This document shows positions 17,597 through 24,715 of a DNA stretch of 47,055 nucleotides, in pieces. The notes below the pieces were generated by a model that was not told where the DNA came from, searched no databases, and saw nothing but the letters and a program-made list of their open reading frames with translations. Numbering within the stretch: position 1 is the stretch's first letter; each line of letters starts with the position of its first letter. This DNA comes from Lachnospiraceae bacterium (GTDB lineage Bacteria > Bacillota > Clostridia > Lachnospirales > Lachnospiraceae): assembly GCA_018056425.1 (NCBI GenBank), contig JAGPFR010000018.1, positions 1 through 47,055 of the forward strand, in the 5' to 3' direction. Both the position numbers and the translations under genes were made by a program.

Positions 17597-18241
17597 GTGG
17601 AAACGTACTATCTGATTGACTATGAGAACATCAAAATTGCCGGAGTAAAACTCAGTTACTCCGGCATTCCTAAGAATTCTAATGTAATTGTCTTTCTGAC
17701 ATCCAGAGACATACTCGCCGAATCTGAAAAGCCTAAGAGAGCGGACATTAATTTCCAGATCTTCGATAACATTCCGGAAGGAAGAGAATTCGTAGACAAG
17801 TATATATCCGCATATATGGGATATCTGGCAGGTGTTTATGCCAAAGATACTCTTAAGGTTAACATTGTCAGCAGAAACAAGAGCTACGATAACATCATCA
17901 GCTTCATGAGTGATCTTGTTAGTGCGGAGAGAAAAGAGCAGATAACGGATAAGATTCAGAAGAAGGCCGCTCCTGCAGCTGCGCATAAAGCGGGAAGAGC
18001 TGATGACGGCAAAGCGTCCAAGTGCCTGCTGGAAATTGAAGAAGCTCTGTATGAGTACGGATCGGATATTCCGAGGAAAAATTATGACATTGTTCTTGCG
18101 ATAGTCAAAGAATCCCTGAACGGTAAGGATAAGAAGACTGTTTTGTCCGATATCAAAGAGAAGCTTTATATGAAATTCCCTTATATCGGCGAGTTCTATA
18201 TGGAAGTTGTAACTCCTCCCGTGGAAGACTATTTCAAATGA
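17597..18241 (+). CDS. NYN/PIN-like domain protein with helical C-terminal domain
   Basis: A 214-residue soluble protein. Residues 1-110 look like a NYN/PIN-type ribonuclease fold: the first strand ends in YLIDYENIK with Asp8, then VDKYISAYMGYLAGVYAKD (Asp67) and IVSRNKSYDN (Asp98), which would supply the acidic metal-binding cluster. A Lys/Ala-rich linker (about 121-138) leads to a helical C-terminal domain of about 75 residues, maybe RNA- or protein-binding. The start is GTG with GGGAG upstream. The stop codon overlaps the acylphosphatase ATG by four bases. The RNA substrate is unknown; nuclease activity is inferred from fold and acids only. Confidence 0.65.
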   Translation: METYYLIDYENIKIAGVKLSYSGIPKNSNVIVFLTSRDILAESEKPKRADINFQIFDNIPEGREFVDKYISAYMGYLAGVYAKDTLKVNIVSRNKSYDNIISFMSDLVSAERKEQITDKIQKKAAPAAAHKAGRADDGKASKCLLEIEEALYEYGSDIPRKNYDIVLAIVKESLNGKDKKTVLSDIKEKLYMKFPYIGEFYMEVVTPPVEDYFK

Positions 18242-18504
18242 CAAGATATCATTTCAGATTTACAGGCCGCGTTCAGGGCGTAGGATTCAGATGGACCGCA
18301 ACAAGGGCAGCCGATATGCTTGGGCTGACCGGATGGGTCTGCAATATGTGGGACGGATCCGTTGAAATGGAGGTCCAGGGCGACGAAGAAAGCATCGCAG
18401 AAATGATCAGGGCAATCGACCGGGGAAGATTCATTCAGATCGATGATATAGAGAAAAAGGTTATCCCTGTCATAGATGACGAGCGGTATTTTGATGTGAA
18501 GTGA
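18238..18504 (+). CDS. acyP: Acylphosphatase
   Basis: An 88-residue enzyme that hydrolyses acyl phosphates such as acetyl phosphate or carbamoyl phosphate. The family signature GRVQGVGFRW and GWVCNMWDGSVE are complete, including catalytic Arg18 and Asn36. Full family length. The ATG overlaps the stop of the PIN-like gene (ATGA), so the two are translationally coupled, and the end overlaps the next gene by one base. Confidence 0.96.
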   Translation: MTRYHFRFTGRVQGVGFRWTATRAADMLGLTGWVCNMWDGSVEMEVQGDEESIAEMIRAIDRGRFIQIDDIEKKVIPVIDDERYFDVK

Positions 18505-19013
18505 TGACGGATAAAAGCCTGACTGACATAACCAAATACATGCTTATGTTCCTGCTGGCTTCATTTATCGGCTGGGTTTATGAGATAGTCTGTGTGTATG
18601 TTGTGTTCGGAAAATACTTCGACAGAGGAGTTTTGCATATACCCTGTTGCCCGATATACGGATTCGGTATCCTGATACTTTATTTCCTGTTTCGCAAAGT
18701 CAAAAATCCTTTTGTAATCTTTTTCGGAAGTGCATTTATCACAACCGCGGTTGAATATGTGACCGCTTTGGTCGCGGAATACAAGTTCCACAGGATACTC
18801 TGGTCTTACAGAAACTGGCCGCTCAATTTTCAGGGCAGAATAAGTCTTATAAGCACCTGTTTATTCGGCATAATGGCTCTTCTTTTCCTCAAGTTGATCG
18901 TTCCTGTTTTGGACAGGATATACCGGTCAAAAGAAAAAAATGCCGTTTCATTATCCGTGGTCATATTTTTCCTCTGGATAATAGCCCACGAAGTGCATTT
19001 TGCCCTTAAATAA
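18504..19013 (+). CDS. CmpB-family (putative ABC-transporter-permease-like) membrane protein
   Basis: A 169-residue membrane protein with about five membrane segments. It has the conserved marks of the PF06541 family: FIGWVYEIVCVYVVFGKYFDRGVLHIPCCPIYGFG near the N-terminus and WSYRNWPLNFQGRISL in the middle. The family is often labelled ABC transporter permease, but no ATPase partner is seen here and its function is not established. The ATG at 18504 overlaps the acyP stop (TGATG); a GTG at 18501 is an alternative giving one more residue. Confidence 0.85.
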   Translation: MTDKSLTDITKYMLMFLLASFIGWVYEIVCVYVVFGKYFDRGVLHIPCCPIYGFGILILYFLFRKVKNPFVIFFGSAFITTAVEYVTALVAEYKFHRILWSYRNWPLNFQGRISLISTCLFGIMALLFLKLIVPVLDRIYRSKEKNAVSLSVVIFFLWIIAHEVHFALK

Positions 19014-19088
19014 AATGATTGTTATGTGTTATGCAAAAGAGTAAAATATTTTTGTCACTTTGAGGTGTTCGAAGGGGTTGGAGCACTT

Positions 19089-19406
19089 ATGATATTCGCG
19101 TTTATCATTTGGACAATAGTCGCGCTAATGTTTGCAGGCATCGGAGCCTGGGCGTGGTTTTCAAATACAGCAGTCGGCTTTTTTGCCGGGGTAAAAGCAC
19201 CTGAGGTAAAAGATCCTGTGAAGTATAACCATCAGGTAGCCATTCTTTGGTTTGCTTATGCAACGATATATGAACTGCTCGGCATTCCTTTTCTGTTCTT
19301 TAAACAGAATTCAGCCATGTTCATAATCACTATCTTAGGTGTGATGGCGCTGACGATAGGACTTCTTGTGGCATACACCTACATATCCGTATCAAATCAG
19401 AAATGA
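19089..19406 (+). CDS. Small membrane protein of unknown function
   Basis: A 105-residue protein with three hydrophobic segments (about 2-25, 52-70 and 76-100) and a conserved-looking loop with GFFAGVKAPEVKDPVKYNHQVAILW. I do not recognise the family. The start at 19089 is preferred to one 63 bases upstream because GGAG lies 5 bases before the ATG and the upstream extension is Cys/His-rich and unlike a leader. A terminator follows at once. Confidence 0.65.
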   Translation: MIFAFIIWTIVALMFAGIGAWAWFSNTAVGFFAGVKAPEVKDPVKYNHQVAILWFAYATIYELLGIPFLFFKQNSAMFIITILGVMALTIGLLVAYTYISVSNQK

Positions 19407-19424
19407 TCGATGATCCGTGCAGGT

Positions 19425-19452
19425 AAGGCACTCCCGAGGGAGTGCCTTTTTT
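19425..19452 (+). terminator. Intrinsic terminator after the small membrane protein gene
   Basis: An inverted repeat (aaggcactccc at 19425-19435, gggagtgcc at 19438-19446) is followed by six T. It isolates the PadR operon from the genes before it. Confidence 0.88.
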
Positions 19453-19457
19453 GTTGA

Positions 19458-19506
19458 TTGAAAACTATTACGTTTACTGATATAGTTTATTACAGTAAAC
19501 GTAATA
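19458..19506 (+). promoter_or_regulatory. PadR operon promoter with overlapping 14-bp inverted-repeat operator
   Basis: TTGAAA (19458-19463), exactly 17 bases, TATAGT (19481-19486). A perfect inverted repeat surrounds the -10 box: TATTACGTTTACTG at 19466-19479 and its exact reverse complement at 19493-19506, 13 bases apart. Since the first gene encodes a PadR repressor, this is very likely its own operator; binding would block RNA polymerase at the -10. Confidence 0.75.
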
Positions 19507-19524
19507 AGAGCGAAGGGGATAATA

Positions 19525-19842
19525 ATGAGGGACAACGTAAAAGGCGGAGCACTGACGGAGGTTACTTTCTTTATATTGCTGGCTTTATACGCACCAAAGC
19601 ATGGATACGCGATCATGCAGTTCATTGAGGAGGCGACAAACGGAAGACTGTCTTTGGGTGCCGGGACGTTATACGGGGCTATTAACTCCCTTCTGGAAAA
19701 AGAATGGATCGAACCTTGCGGAGATGCTGACGGGCGTAAAAAAGAGTATGTGATCACTTCAAAAGGAAAAGAAGTGGCGGAAACCGAGCTTAAGAGACTG
19801 AAGGACTTAACCGAGATTGCATCCGGAATTATTGGAGGTTGA
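19525..19842 (+). CDS. PadR family transcriptional regulator
   Basis: A 105-residue winged-helix repressor. Family marks: GGALTEVTFFILLALYAPKHGYAIMQFIEE near the N-terminus, the wing region LGAGTLYGAINSLLEKEWIE and DGRKKEYVITSKGKE, then a short dimerisation helix. It is a short PadR of the kind paired with a DUF2812 gene. Its stop overlaps the region of the next gene's GGAGG site, so expression is coupled. It most likely represses its own operon through the inverted repeat at 19466-19506; the inducing signal is unknown. Confidence 0.93.
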   Translation: MRDNVKGGALTEVTFFILLALYAPKHGYAIMQFIEEATNGRLSLGAGTLYGAINSLLEKEWIEPCGDADGRKKEYVITSKGKEVAETELKRLKDLTEIASGIIGG

Positions 19843-19844
19843 TC

Positions 19845-20447
19845 ATGAGTAACATTAAAAAAGTAAGATACTATGCGGGGTTCATAGATGCCCAGAGGAA
19901 CTGGCTCAATAAGATGGCATCAAAGGGCTACAGGCTGGTTAAGTGTGGGAGACTGATCTACGAATTTGAAACCTGCGAGCCTTCGGAATACATATACCAG
20001 ATCGATTATATCGGTGATAAATCCAAGGCTGAGGGCAAGGATTACGCAGCATTTCTTGAAGATATGGGTTACAAGGTCTTCTTCAAAAATGTGAACCTGG
20101 ATTTTGACATAGGAAATCTATATTGGAGAAAGCTTGCCGATAAAGGAAGTAAGCTCGCTGATTACCAGACGGTTATGGAAAGGGCACTTCTTATCGTCGA
20201 AAAGAAAAACGACGGAACGCCTTTCGAGTTGCACACCACTAACACAGATAAAGCAAATTACTATGGGAAGTTTTTGATACCGTATTTTCTGTTGTTTCTG
20301 CTGTTTACCGTTGTGGGAGCGTTGTCTTTAGCCGATATCAAAATGATGCTTATGTGGTATGCGGTTGCACTTGTGTTTTTGGCAGGATTCTTTGTTTATC
20401 TCATCAGGTATTTCAGGGATAAGAAAAGATCCGGGATTGAGGAATAG
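19845..20447 (+). CDS. DUF2812 domain protein
   Basis: A 200-residue protein. The first 115 residues form a DUF2812-like soluble domain (RYYAGFIDAQRNWLNKMASKGYRLVKCGRLIYEFE), followed by two membrane segments (about 142-162 and 168-190) and a short basic tail. DUF2812 genes commonly follow a PadR gene in Firmicutes, and the function is not established. The ATG at 19845 with GGAGG is chosen over a TTG six bases earlier. Confidence 0.85.
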   Translation: MSNIKKVRYYAGFIDAQRNWLNKMASKGYRLVKCGRLIYEFETCEPSEYIYQIDYIGDKSKAEGKDYAAFLEDMGYKVFFKNVNLDFDIGNLYWRKLADKGSKLADYQTVMERALLIVEKKNDGTPFELHTTNTDKANYYGKFLIPYFLLFLLFTVVGALSLADIKMMLMWYAVALVFLAGFFVYLIRYFRDKKRSGIEE

Positions 20448-20449
20448 TT

Positions 20450-21820
20450 ATGAGTAAAAAAGCTAAGAGCTGTATTTTCACAATAGTATTTTTTTTGATA
20501 TTTATCATCGTCTTCGGAACTGCCAAATATCTCGGGTTCATCAGTTCAAGATCCGGGTCATATACAGGTTTTGTTGAACATGCCGGCATGCATAGCTGGG
20601 AAATTAATCTGAATTCCATAAAAGGTACATTCAAGAAAGCAATCATACCGGAGGGTGGATTTATAGAATTTGCCTCAGAAACTGAAGAAGGCGAGATCTT
20701 AGTAAGCGTTAAAAGCGGCAAGACCGTTATATATGAATCGCAGGCAGCCGGAACAGATACGATCGTAATACCTGTAACGGGCAGAGTGATCATTACCGTT
20801 AAAGTAGAGAACTTCAAAGGAAGCTTTAAGATCTCATCGGAGGTCAGCCTTCCTGAAACTGCTGGAGAGATCTATTTGTTCGGTGAGGAGCATTCCAACG
20901 AGAGGATACTCGGTGAAGAACTCGAATATTGGAAGGAATATTACGATGACGGAATGAGAGATTTGTTTATCGAACTTCCCTTTTATGATGCATTCTTTCT
21001 TAACGAGTGGATGAAAGCAGATGACGACAAGCTGCTGGATGAATTATTTGCCGAGATGGAAGGCACTGCTGCCTGTTCGCCCCAGGAATATGATTTCTAC
21101 AAGAGTATAAAAGCGGAGTGCCCCGAAACCATATTCCATGGAACGGATGTGGGTCATCAGTATGATACGTCGGGTGCAAGATGCCTGGAATATCTCCTGG
21201 CTAACGGATACAGTGAAACATCCGAAGAATATTTGAGGACGCTTGAGACTATAGAGCAGGGCAAAACCTACTACTCCGGAAATAATCATATTTTCCGCGA
21301 GAATATGCTGTTTGCAAACTTCGTCAGGGAGTATGAGAGTCTTGGTGGCAGAGAGGTTATGGGGATCTACGGATCTGCTCATACGGATCTGAACGGATTG
21401 GATTATATGACTTCCACGGTTCCCTGCATGGGAAATGATCTGAAAGAATATTACGGTGATGCGGTAAGAAGCACGGATCTTACTTTGGTTACCGAGCCGG
21501 TTGATACCGTTACCGTAACAATTAATGGCAAGGAATACACAGCTGTATCCTATGGAGTTCAGGATCTCTCCGGGGTGTTTGACGGATATGAAAGCAGGGA
21601 ATGCTGGAGAATTGAGGATGCCTATGAAGATTTCAAGGATATTAAAACATTGGATAATGTTCTTCCATATGATAACTATCTGATGAATATAGAAACCGGG
21701 CAGGTTTTCATGGTAGTGTATAAAATGACTGACGGATCTAAGAGGGTAGAGTATTACAGGTCGGACGGGGATACCTGGAATGGAAAGCCGGTAACTACTC
21801 AGATGGATATTGGAGAGTGA
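20450..21820 (+). CDS. Membrane-anchored EreA/TIKI-like (erythromycin esterase/TraB superfamily) protein
   Basis: A 456-residue protein with an N-terminal anchor (about 8-30), a beta-rich segment (about 40-132), then a domain of the EreA/ChaN/TraB/TIKI type (about 138-325). Visible motifs are YLFGEEHSNERI (Glu146, Glu147, His148), DLFIELP (Glu175), FHGTDVGH, an IFRENMLFANF helix, and GIYGSAHTD with His311. These match the Glu/His metal or catalytic positions of the superfamily. A C-terminal segment of about 110 residues is unassigned. It may be a surface hydrolase or protease; substrate unknown. It begins two bases after the DUF2812 gene, so it belongs to the PadR operon. Confidence 0.7.
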   Translation: MSKKAKSCIFTIVFFLIFIIVFGTAKYLGFISSRSGSYTGFVEHAGMHSWEINLNSIKGTFKKAIIPEGGFIEFASETEEGEILVSVKSGKTVIYESQAAGTDTIVIPVTGRVIITVKVENFKGSFKISSEVSLPETAGEIYLFGEEHSNERILGEELEYWKEYYDDGMRDLFIELPFYDAFFLNEWMKADDDKLLDELFAEMEGTAACSPQEYDFYKSIKAECPETIFHGTDVGHQYDTSGARCLEYLLANGYSETSEEYLRTLETIEQGKTYYSGNNHIFRENMLFANFVREYESLGGREVMGIYGSAHTDLNGLDYMTSTVPCMGNDLKEYYGDAVRSTDLTLVTEPVDTVTVTINGKEYTAVSYGVQDLSGVFDGYESRECWRIEDAYEDFKDIKTLDNVLPYDNYLMNIETGQVFMVVYKMTDGSKRVEYYRSDGDTWNGKPVTTQMDIGE

Positions 21821-21830
21821 GGATCAACTT

Positions 21831-22061
21831 ATGGGATTTAAGTTATTCAGATCAAAAGTGCCCGGCGCTCCTTCATACAAATATAATCCCGATATAGAAA
21901 AACCGATCATCAAAGCATCCATATGCAACGGCGAACAGGTTGCGGGATTCAAAAACAAAACCACAGGGCAGTTTTCGGAAGTGATGTTCATCAAAGATAA
22001 TGAAGATCTTAATCTGTTTATGAAGACATACGGATTAGATCATGTTGATAAAGAATACTGA
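21831..22061 (+). CDS. Small conserved clostridial protein
   Basis: A 76-residue soluble protein: MGFKLFRSKVP, then YNPDIEKPIIKASICNGEQVAGFKNKTTGQFSEVMFIKDNEDL and a short tail. It matches a small family common in Clostridia that databases sometimes mislabel as aspartate dehydrogenase; the length rules out that enzyme. Function unknown. The ATG at 21831 has a GAGGA site; an in-frame upstream ATG lies inside the preceding gene. It is last in the PadR operon, before a terminator. Confidence 0.75.
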   Translation: MGFKLFRSKVPGAPSYKYNPDIEKPIIKASICNGEQVAGFKNKTTGQFSEVMFIKDNEDLNLFMKTYGLDHVDKEY

Positions 22062-22071
22062 GAAAAAGATG

Positions 22072-22099
22072 AAGGCGGTTCTGAATAGAACCGCCTTTT
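22072..22099 (+). terminator. Intrinsic terminator of the PadR operon
   Basis: Perfect 11-bp stem aaggcggttct (22072-22082) / agaaccgcctt (22087-22097) with a GAAT loop, followed by TT and a further T-rich stretch. Confidence 0.9.
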
Positions 22100-22137
22100 A
22101 TGCAAGTTTTTTCCTATTTCTGCATTATACATGTCAT

Positions 22138-22204
22138 TATGCCGCCGGAAATATCGCATCATAAGCTCCCCTCTGAATAAAAAAGCGATATTTGTTGCGG
22201 CATA
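22138..22204. repeat. Long imperfect inverted repeat upstream of an orphan gene
   Basis: The left arm 22138-22157 and right arm 22185-22204 pair over 20 positions with three adjacent mismatches, around a 27-base centre. The outer part is TATGCCGC/GCGGCATA and the inner part AAATATCGC/GCGATATTT. No T-tract follows, so it is not a normal terminator. It could be an operator, an RNA structure or the remnant of a small mobile repeat. Confidence 0.6.
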
Positions 22205-22266
22205 TTGCTTTTATGACATATCATTATATTGTAGTTGTTCACTAATAGAACTTGAGGATATTCTAT

Positions 22267-23394
22267 ATGAAAAAAAGGCAGATTATATTCGCTGTGATTT
22301 TGCTTATGATAATTGCATTAATTGCACTCGGAGCTATTGTAATTGGCTATGATCATAATCTGGATGAAATTCCTGATTCAGGCTATCGCCTGGGCTCGGA
22401 CGAAGTATTCATGCAGGTTGTTGGTGTAAGCATAGATAGTTTGAATAATAAGTCTATTGTTATTGAGAGCGAAGAAGATCTGGAAGCTGCATTTCATGTG
22501 TATCGTGAATTAGATCAAATAGCTGATCTGAATATATTACTTGATACTTATCCGCTTGAAGAAAATGTATTATACATCAGTTTTTATTGGGCAAACTGGG
22601 GCGAGGTTACGCCTCATGCAATGGTCGTTGTCCCTGAGACAAACACAATTTATATGGAATGCGATCATAGCGGAGGAAATCATCTAAATGACAGCGAACC
22701 GGCTATTGTCATGCCTTGTACCTGCATAGCTTTTATACCTAAGGCAAAGGTTGAGGGATTGGATTTCTCGGAATACAAATCATATTATCTGACGAGTGAA
22801 TATGAAGAAGCAGTTGGTATAGGTGAAGAAGAAGTAAACAGGCAGTTGCAACTGCTGTATGATAATTCAAACGTTTGGGGAAAGACCGATTCTTCAGATT
22901 ATGAGTACGCGATATCTGATCTGGATAGAGACGGATATCTTGAAATAATTACTGCTTCCGATGATTCTTCTGAGCTTTATATATATGAGGTTTCGGAAAA
23001 TGATTTGATAATCGAATGGGACATTAGTGAGTTACAACAAGGACCATATAAACCTGACTTATTAGGAAGTGGAGTTTTATTACACACGCAGGATGGCACT
23101 GAGTATGTGTATGTGGCAACGAATTATAATAAATTTTTTGATATAACCCGAAGCGGGTTTCTTACTGTGAAGGATAACAGTATTAGATATTCTGTATTTC
23201 TCACTATGGATAGGAATTCTAATGAGGAGACGAAATACTATTTTGGAGATGACGAAATAACTGCCGAGGAATATGATGAAAAAACTCGTTATTATTTTGA
23301 AGAGACCTCAACGTATATTAAGTTGGGGAGATTCAAAGATGTAAAGCTTGAATATCTTCGTAATTCATACGAATCATTTGCCTATGGATTGTGA
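22267..23394 (+). CDS. Membrane-anchored hypothetical protein with Ca-binding-like loop
   Basis: A 375-residue protein with an N-terminal membrane anchor (about 5-28) and no lipobox Cys, so exported and tethered. Around residue 220 it has SDLDRDGYLEIITASDD, a DxDxDG loop like EF-hand or VCBS/FG-GAP-type repeats. The rest is acidic and Tyr-rich, and I do not recognise the family. Its codon use is clearly more AT-rich than that of the neighbours, which together with the flanking inverted repeat hints at later arrival. The ATG at 22267 with TTGAGGAT upstream is chosen over a TTG 15 bases earlier. Confidence 0.7.
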   Translation: MKKRQIIFAVILLMIIALIALGAIVIGYDHNLDEIPDSGYRLGSDEVFMQVVGVSIDSLNNKSIVIESEEDLEAAFHVYRELDQIADLNILLDTYPLEENVLYISFYWANWGEVTPHAMVVVPETNTIYMECDHSGGNHLNDSEPAIVMPCTCIAFIPKAKVEGLDFSEYKSYYLTSEYEEAVGIGEEEVNRQLQLLYDNSNVWGKTDSSDYEYAISDLDRDGYLEIITASDDSSELYIYEVSENDLIIEWDISELQQGPYKPDLLGSGVLLHTQDGTEYVYVATNYNKFFDITRSGFLTVKDNSIRYSVFLTMDRNSNEETKYYFGDDEITAEEYDEKTRYYFEETSTYIKLGRFKDVKLEYLRNSYESFAYGL

Positions 23395-23438
23395 ATTAAA
23401 TAGAATATTGCTCCAAAAGTCGCTTTTAAATGAGTACT

Positions 23439-23473
23439 GGTTAAGTTTAATTAAAATTTGGTTTAACTTTAAC
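23439..23473 (+). promoter_or_regulatory. Candidate LacI operators upstream of lacI
   Basis: Two AT-rich elements: 23439-23456 containing GTTAAGTTTAATTAAAA, and 23457-23473 (TTTGGTTTAACTTTAAC). The first differs at only two of 17 positions from an element at 24553-24569 after lacI. A weak promoter (TTTAAC 23462-23467, 17 bases, TAGAAT 23485-23490) overlaps the second element, so the repressor may control its own gene. Confidence 0.55.
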
Positions 23474-23487
23474 TTGAGATAAGATAG

Positions 23488-23526
23488 AATACCTGTGTAG
23501 GCATAAGCCTGTGCAGGTATTTTTTT
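23488..23526 (+). terminator. Terminator hairpin just before the lacI ribosome binding site
   Basis: Outer stem AATACCTG (23488-23495) / CAGGTATT (23514-23521), inner stem AGGC/GCCT, followed by seven T up to 23526. The lacI ribosome site begins 4 bases later. It can end transcripts of the upstream orphan gene; a lacI transcript starting near 23497 would carry only half the stem. Confidence 0.75.
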
Positions 23527-23540
23527 ACAGAGGTGTATAA

Positions 23541-24557
23541 ATGGGCGAGAAGGTAAGGCTGGCGGATATAGCGGAGAAAACAGGGGTTTCGATAGTTTCT
23601 GTCTCAAAAGCTCTGGCGGGTAAAGGTGGAGTGAGCAGACAGAAGCTTGAAGAGATTAAAAAGGTGGCTAAAGAACTGGGGTATGAACCTCATACTTATG
23701 CTGCAAGGCATCCGAGTAAGAATATCGGAGTCGTATGCAGGGAGAGTTATCTTACGAGATTTTCAAGCTTTTATTGGCAGATGTATCAGGACATTAATAA
23801 GATTGCATCGCTGATGGGAAGTTTTGCAATGCTGGAAGTTCTGACTTCGGCTATGGAGAAGAATAACGAAATGCCCAGGATTCTCGAAGAGGGTAAGGTT
23901 GATGCATGCATCGTGATCGGAAATATGCCTGAGAAATACCTGTCCGTAATGAGAACGGGTTTTGCTATTCCCTTTGTTTATCTGGATTTTAACGGGACCG
24001 ATGCATCTATGGACTGTGTTGTATCCGACAGCTTCTACGGTGCTTATGCAATGACAAATTATCTCTATGACATGGGACATACCAGGATAGCGTATGTTGG
24101 GACTCTTTTGGCAACGGGATCCATTACCGACAGATATCTCGGATATCAGAAGGCTGTTTTAGAGCACGGCGGCAAGATAAAGAAGGAGTGGGTCATTGAT
24201 GACAGGGATCCCAAGACGGGTATTACCGATCCCGATAAAATGCTCACACTTCCCAAGGATATGCCTACGGCGTTCTTCTGTAACTGTGATCTTACAGCTG
24301 CACTTCTTATTAAGAAACTTGAAAAGAACGGATATCGTGTGCCTAAGGATATATCCGTTGCGGGTTACGACAATTATACATATCCCGGAATATGCGAAAC
24401 CGAGATAACAACTTATCAAGTCGACTTGGAGGAAATGTCCAAGCAGGCAGTTGAGATCGCACTTCAGAATGTATGGGGAGAGGATTATAAAAAAGGACTT
24501 CACATAGTCTGCGGTAAACTTGTCAAAAAAGAGAGCGTTAAAAAGTTGCATAGTTAA
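23541..24557 (+). CDS. LacI family transcriptional regulator of the mannan cluster
   Basis: A 338-residue sugar-responsive repressor. The N-terminal HTH (residues 5-50: VRLADIAEKTGVSIVSVSKALAG, hinge ELGYEP) is followed by a periplasmic-binding-protein-like effector domain (about 60-330) with the usual VSDSFYGAYAMTNYLYDMGHTRIAYVG and ISVAGYDNYTYPG segments. It lies next to, and in the same direction as, the GH130 operon, with related candidate operators on both sides. Its effector is therefore probably a manno-oligosaccharide or mannose derivative. A normal ATG with AGAGGTG upstream is used. The stop codon overlaps one candidate operator. Confidence 0.93.
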   Translation: MGEKVRLADIAEKTGVSIVSVSKALAGKGGVSRQKLEEIKKVAKELGYEPHTYAARHPSKNIGVVCRESYLTRFSSFYWQMYQDINKIASLMGSFAMLEVLTSAMEKNNEMPRILEEGKVDACIVIGNMPEKYLSVMRTGFAIPFVYLDFNGTDASMDCVVSDSFYGAYAMTNYLYDMGHTRIAYVGTLLATGSITDRYLGYQKAVLEHGGKIKKEWVIDDRDPKTGITDPDKMLTLPKDMPTAFFCNCDLTAALLIKKLEKNGYRVPKDISVAGYDNYTYPGICETEITTYQVDLEEMSKQAVEIALQNVWGEDYKKGLHIVCGKLVKKESVKKLHS

Positions 24558-24690
24558 ATTTAGTTAAAAGTATCCTAATCGCCGAAAAGCGGATTTTAGC
24601 ATAAAAATCCTTTGATTATGCGAGTTGCGGGATATATAATCACTCCAAAAGCAACAAGCTAAATTTAACCAAATCTAAGTTAAACATTAA
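24552..24690 (+). promoter_or_regulatory. Promoter and candidate LacI operators of the mannan operon
   Basis: The promoter is TTGATT (24612-24617), exactly 17 bases, TATAAT (24635-24640). Candidate operators: 24552-24569 (GTTAAATTTAGTTAAAA core), 24658-24673 (its reverse complement reads TTTGGTTAAATTTAGC) and 24676-24690 (TAAGTTAAACATTAA). The second sits about 10-25 bases after the expected transcript start, a classic repressor position. A separate palindrome GGATTTT/AAAATCC (24591-24597, 24604-24610) ends just before the -35 box. A GGAG site precedes the GH130 ATG. Confidence 0.6.
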
Positions 24691-24715
24691 TCAATTCAGT
24701 TTAAAGGAGATCAAA

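Noticed and set aside
24591-24610. GGATTTT/AAAATCC palindrome as a terminator of lacI
   Set aside because: The stem is AT-rich and only TTT follows; it lies against the -35 box and is more likely regulatory or incidental.
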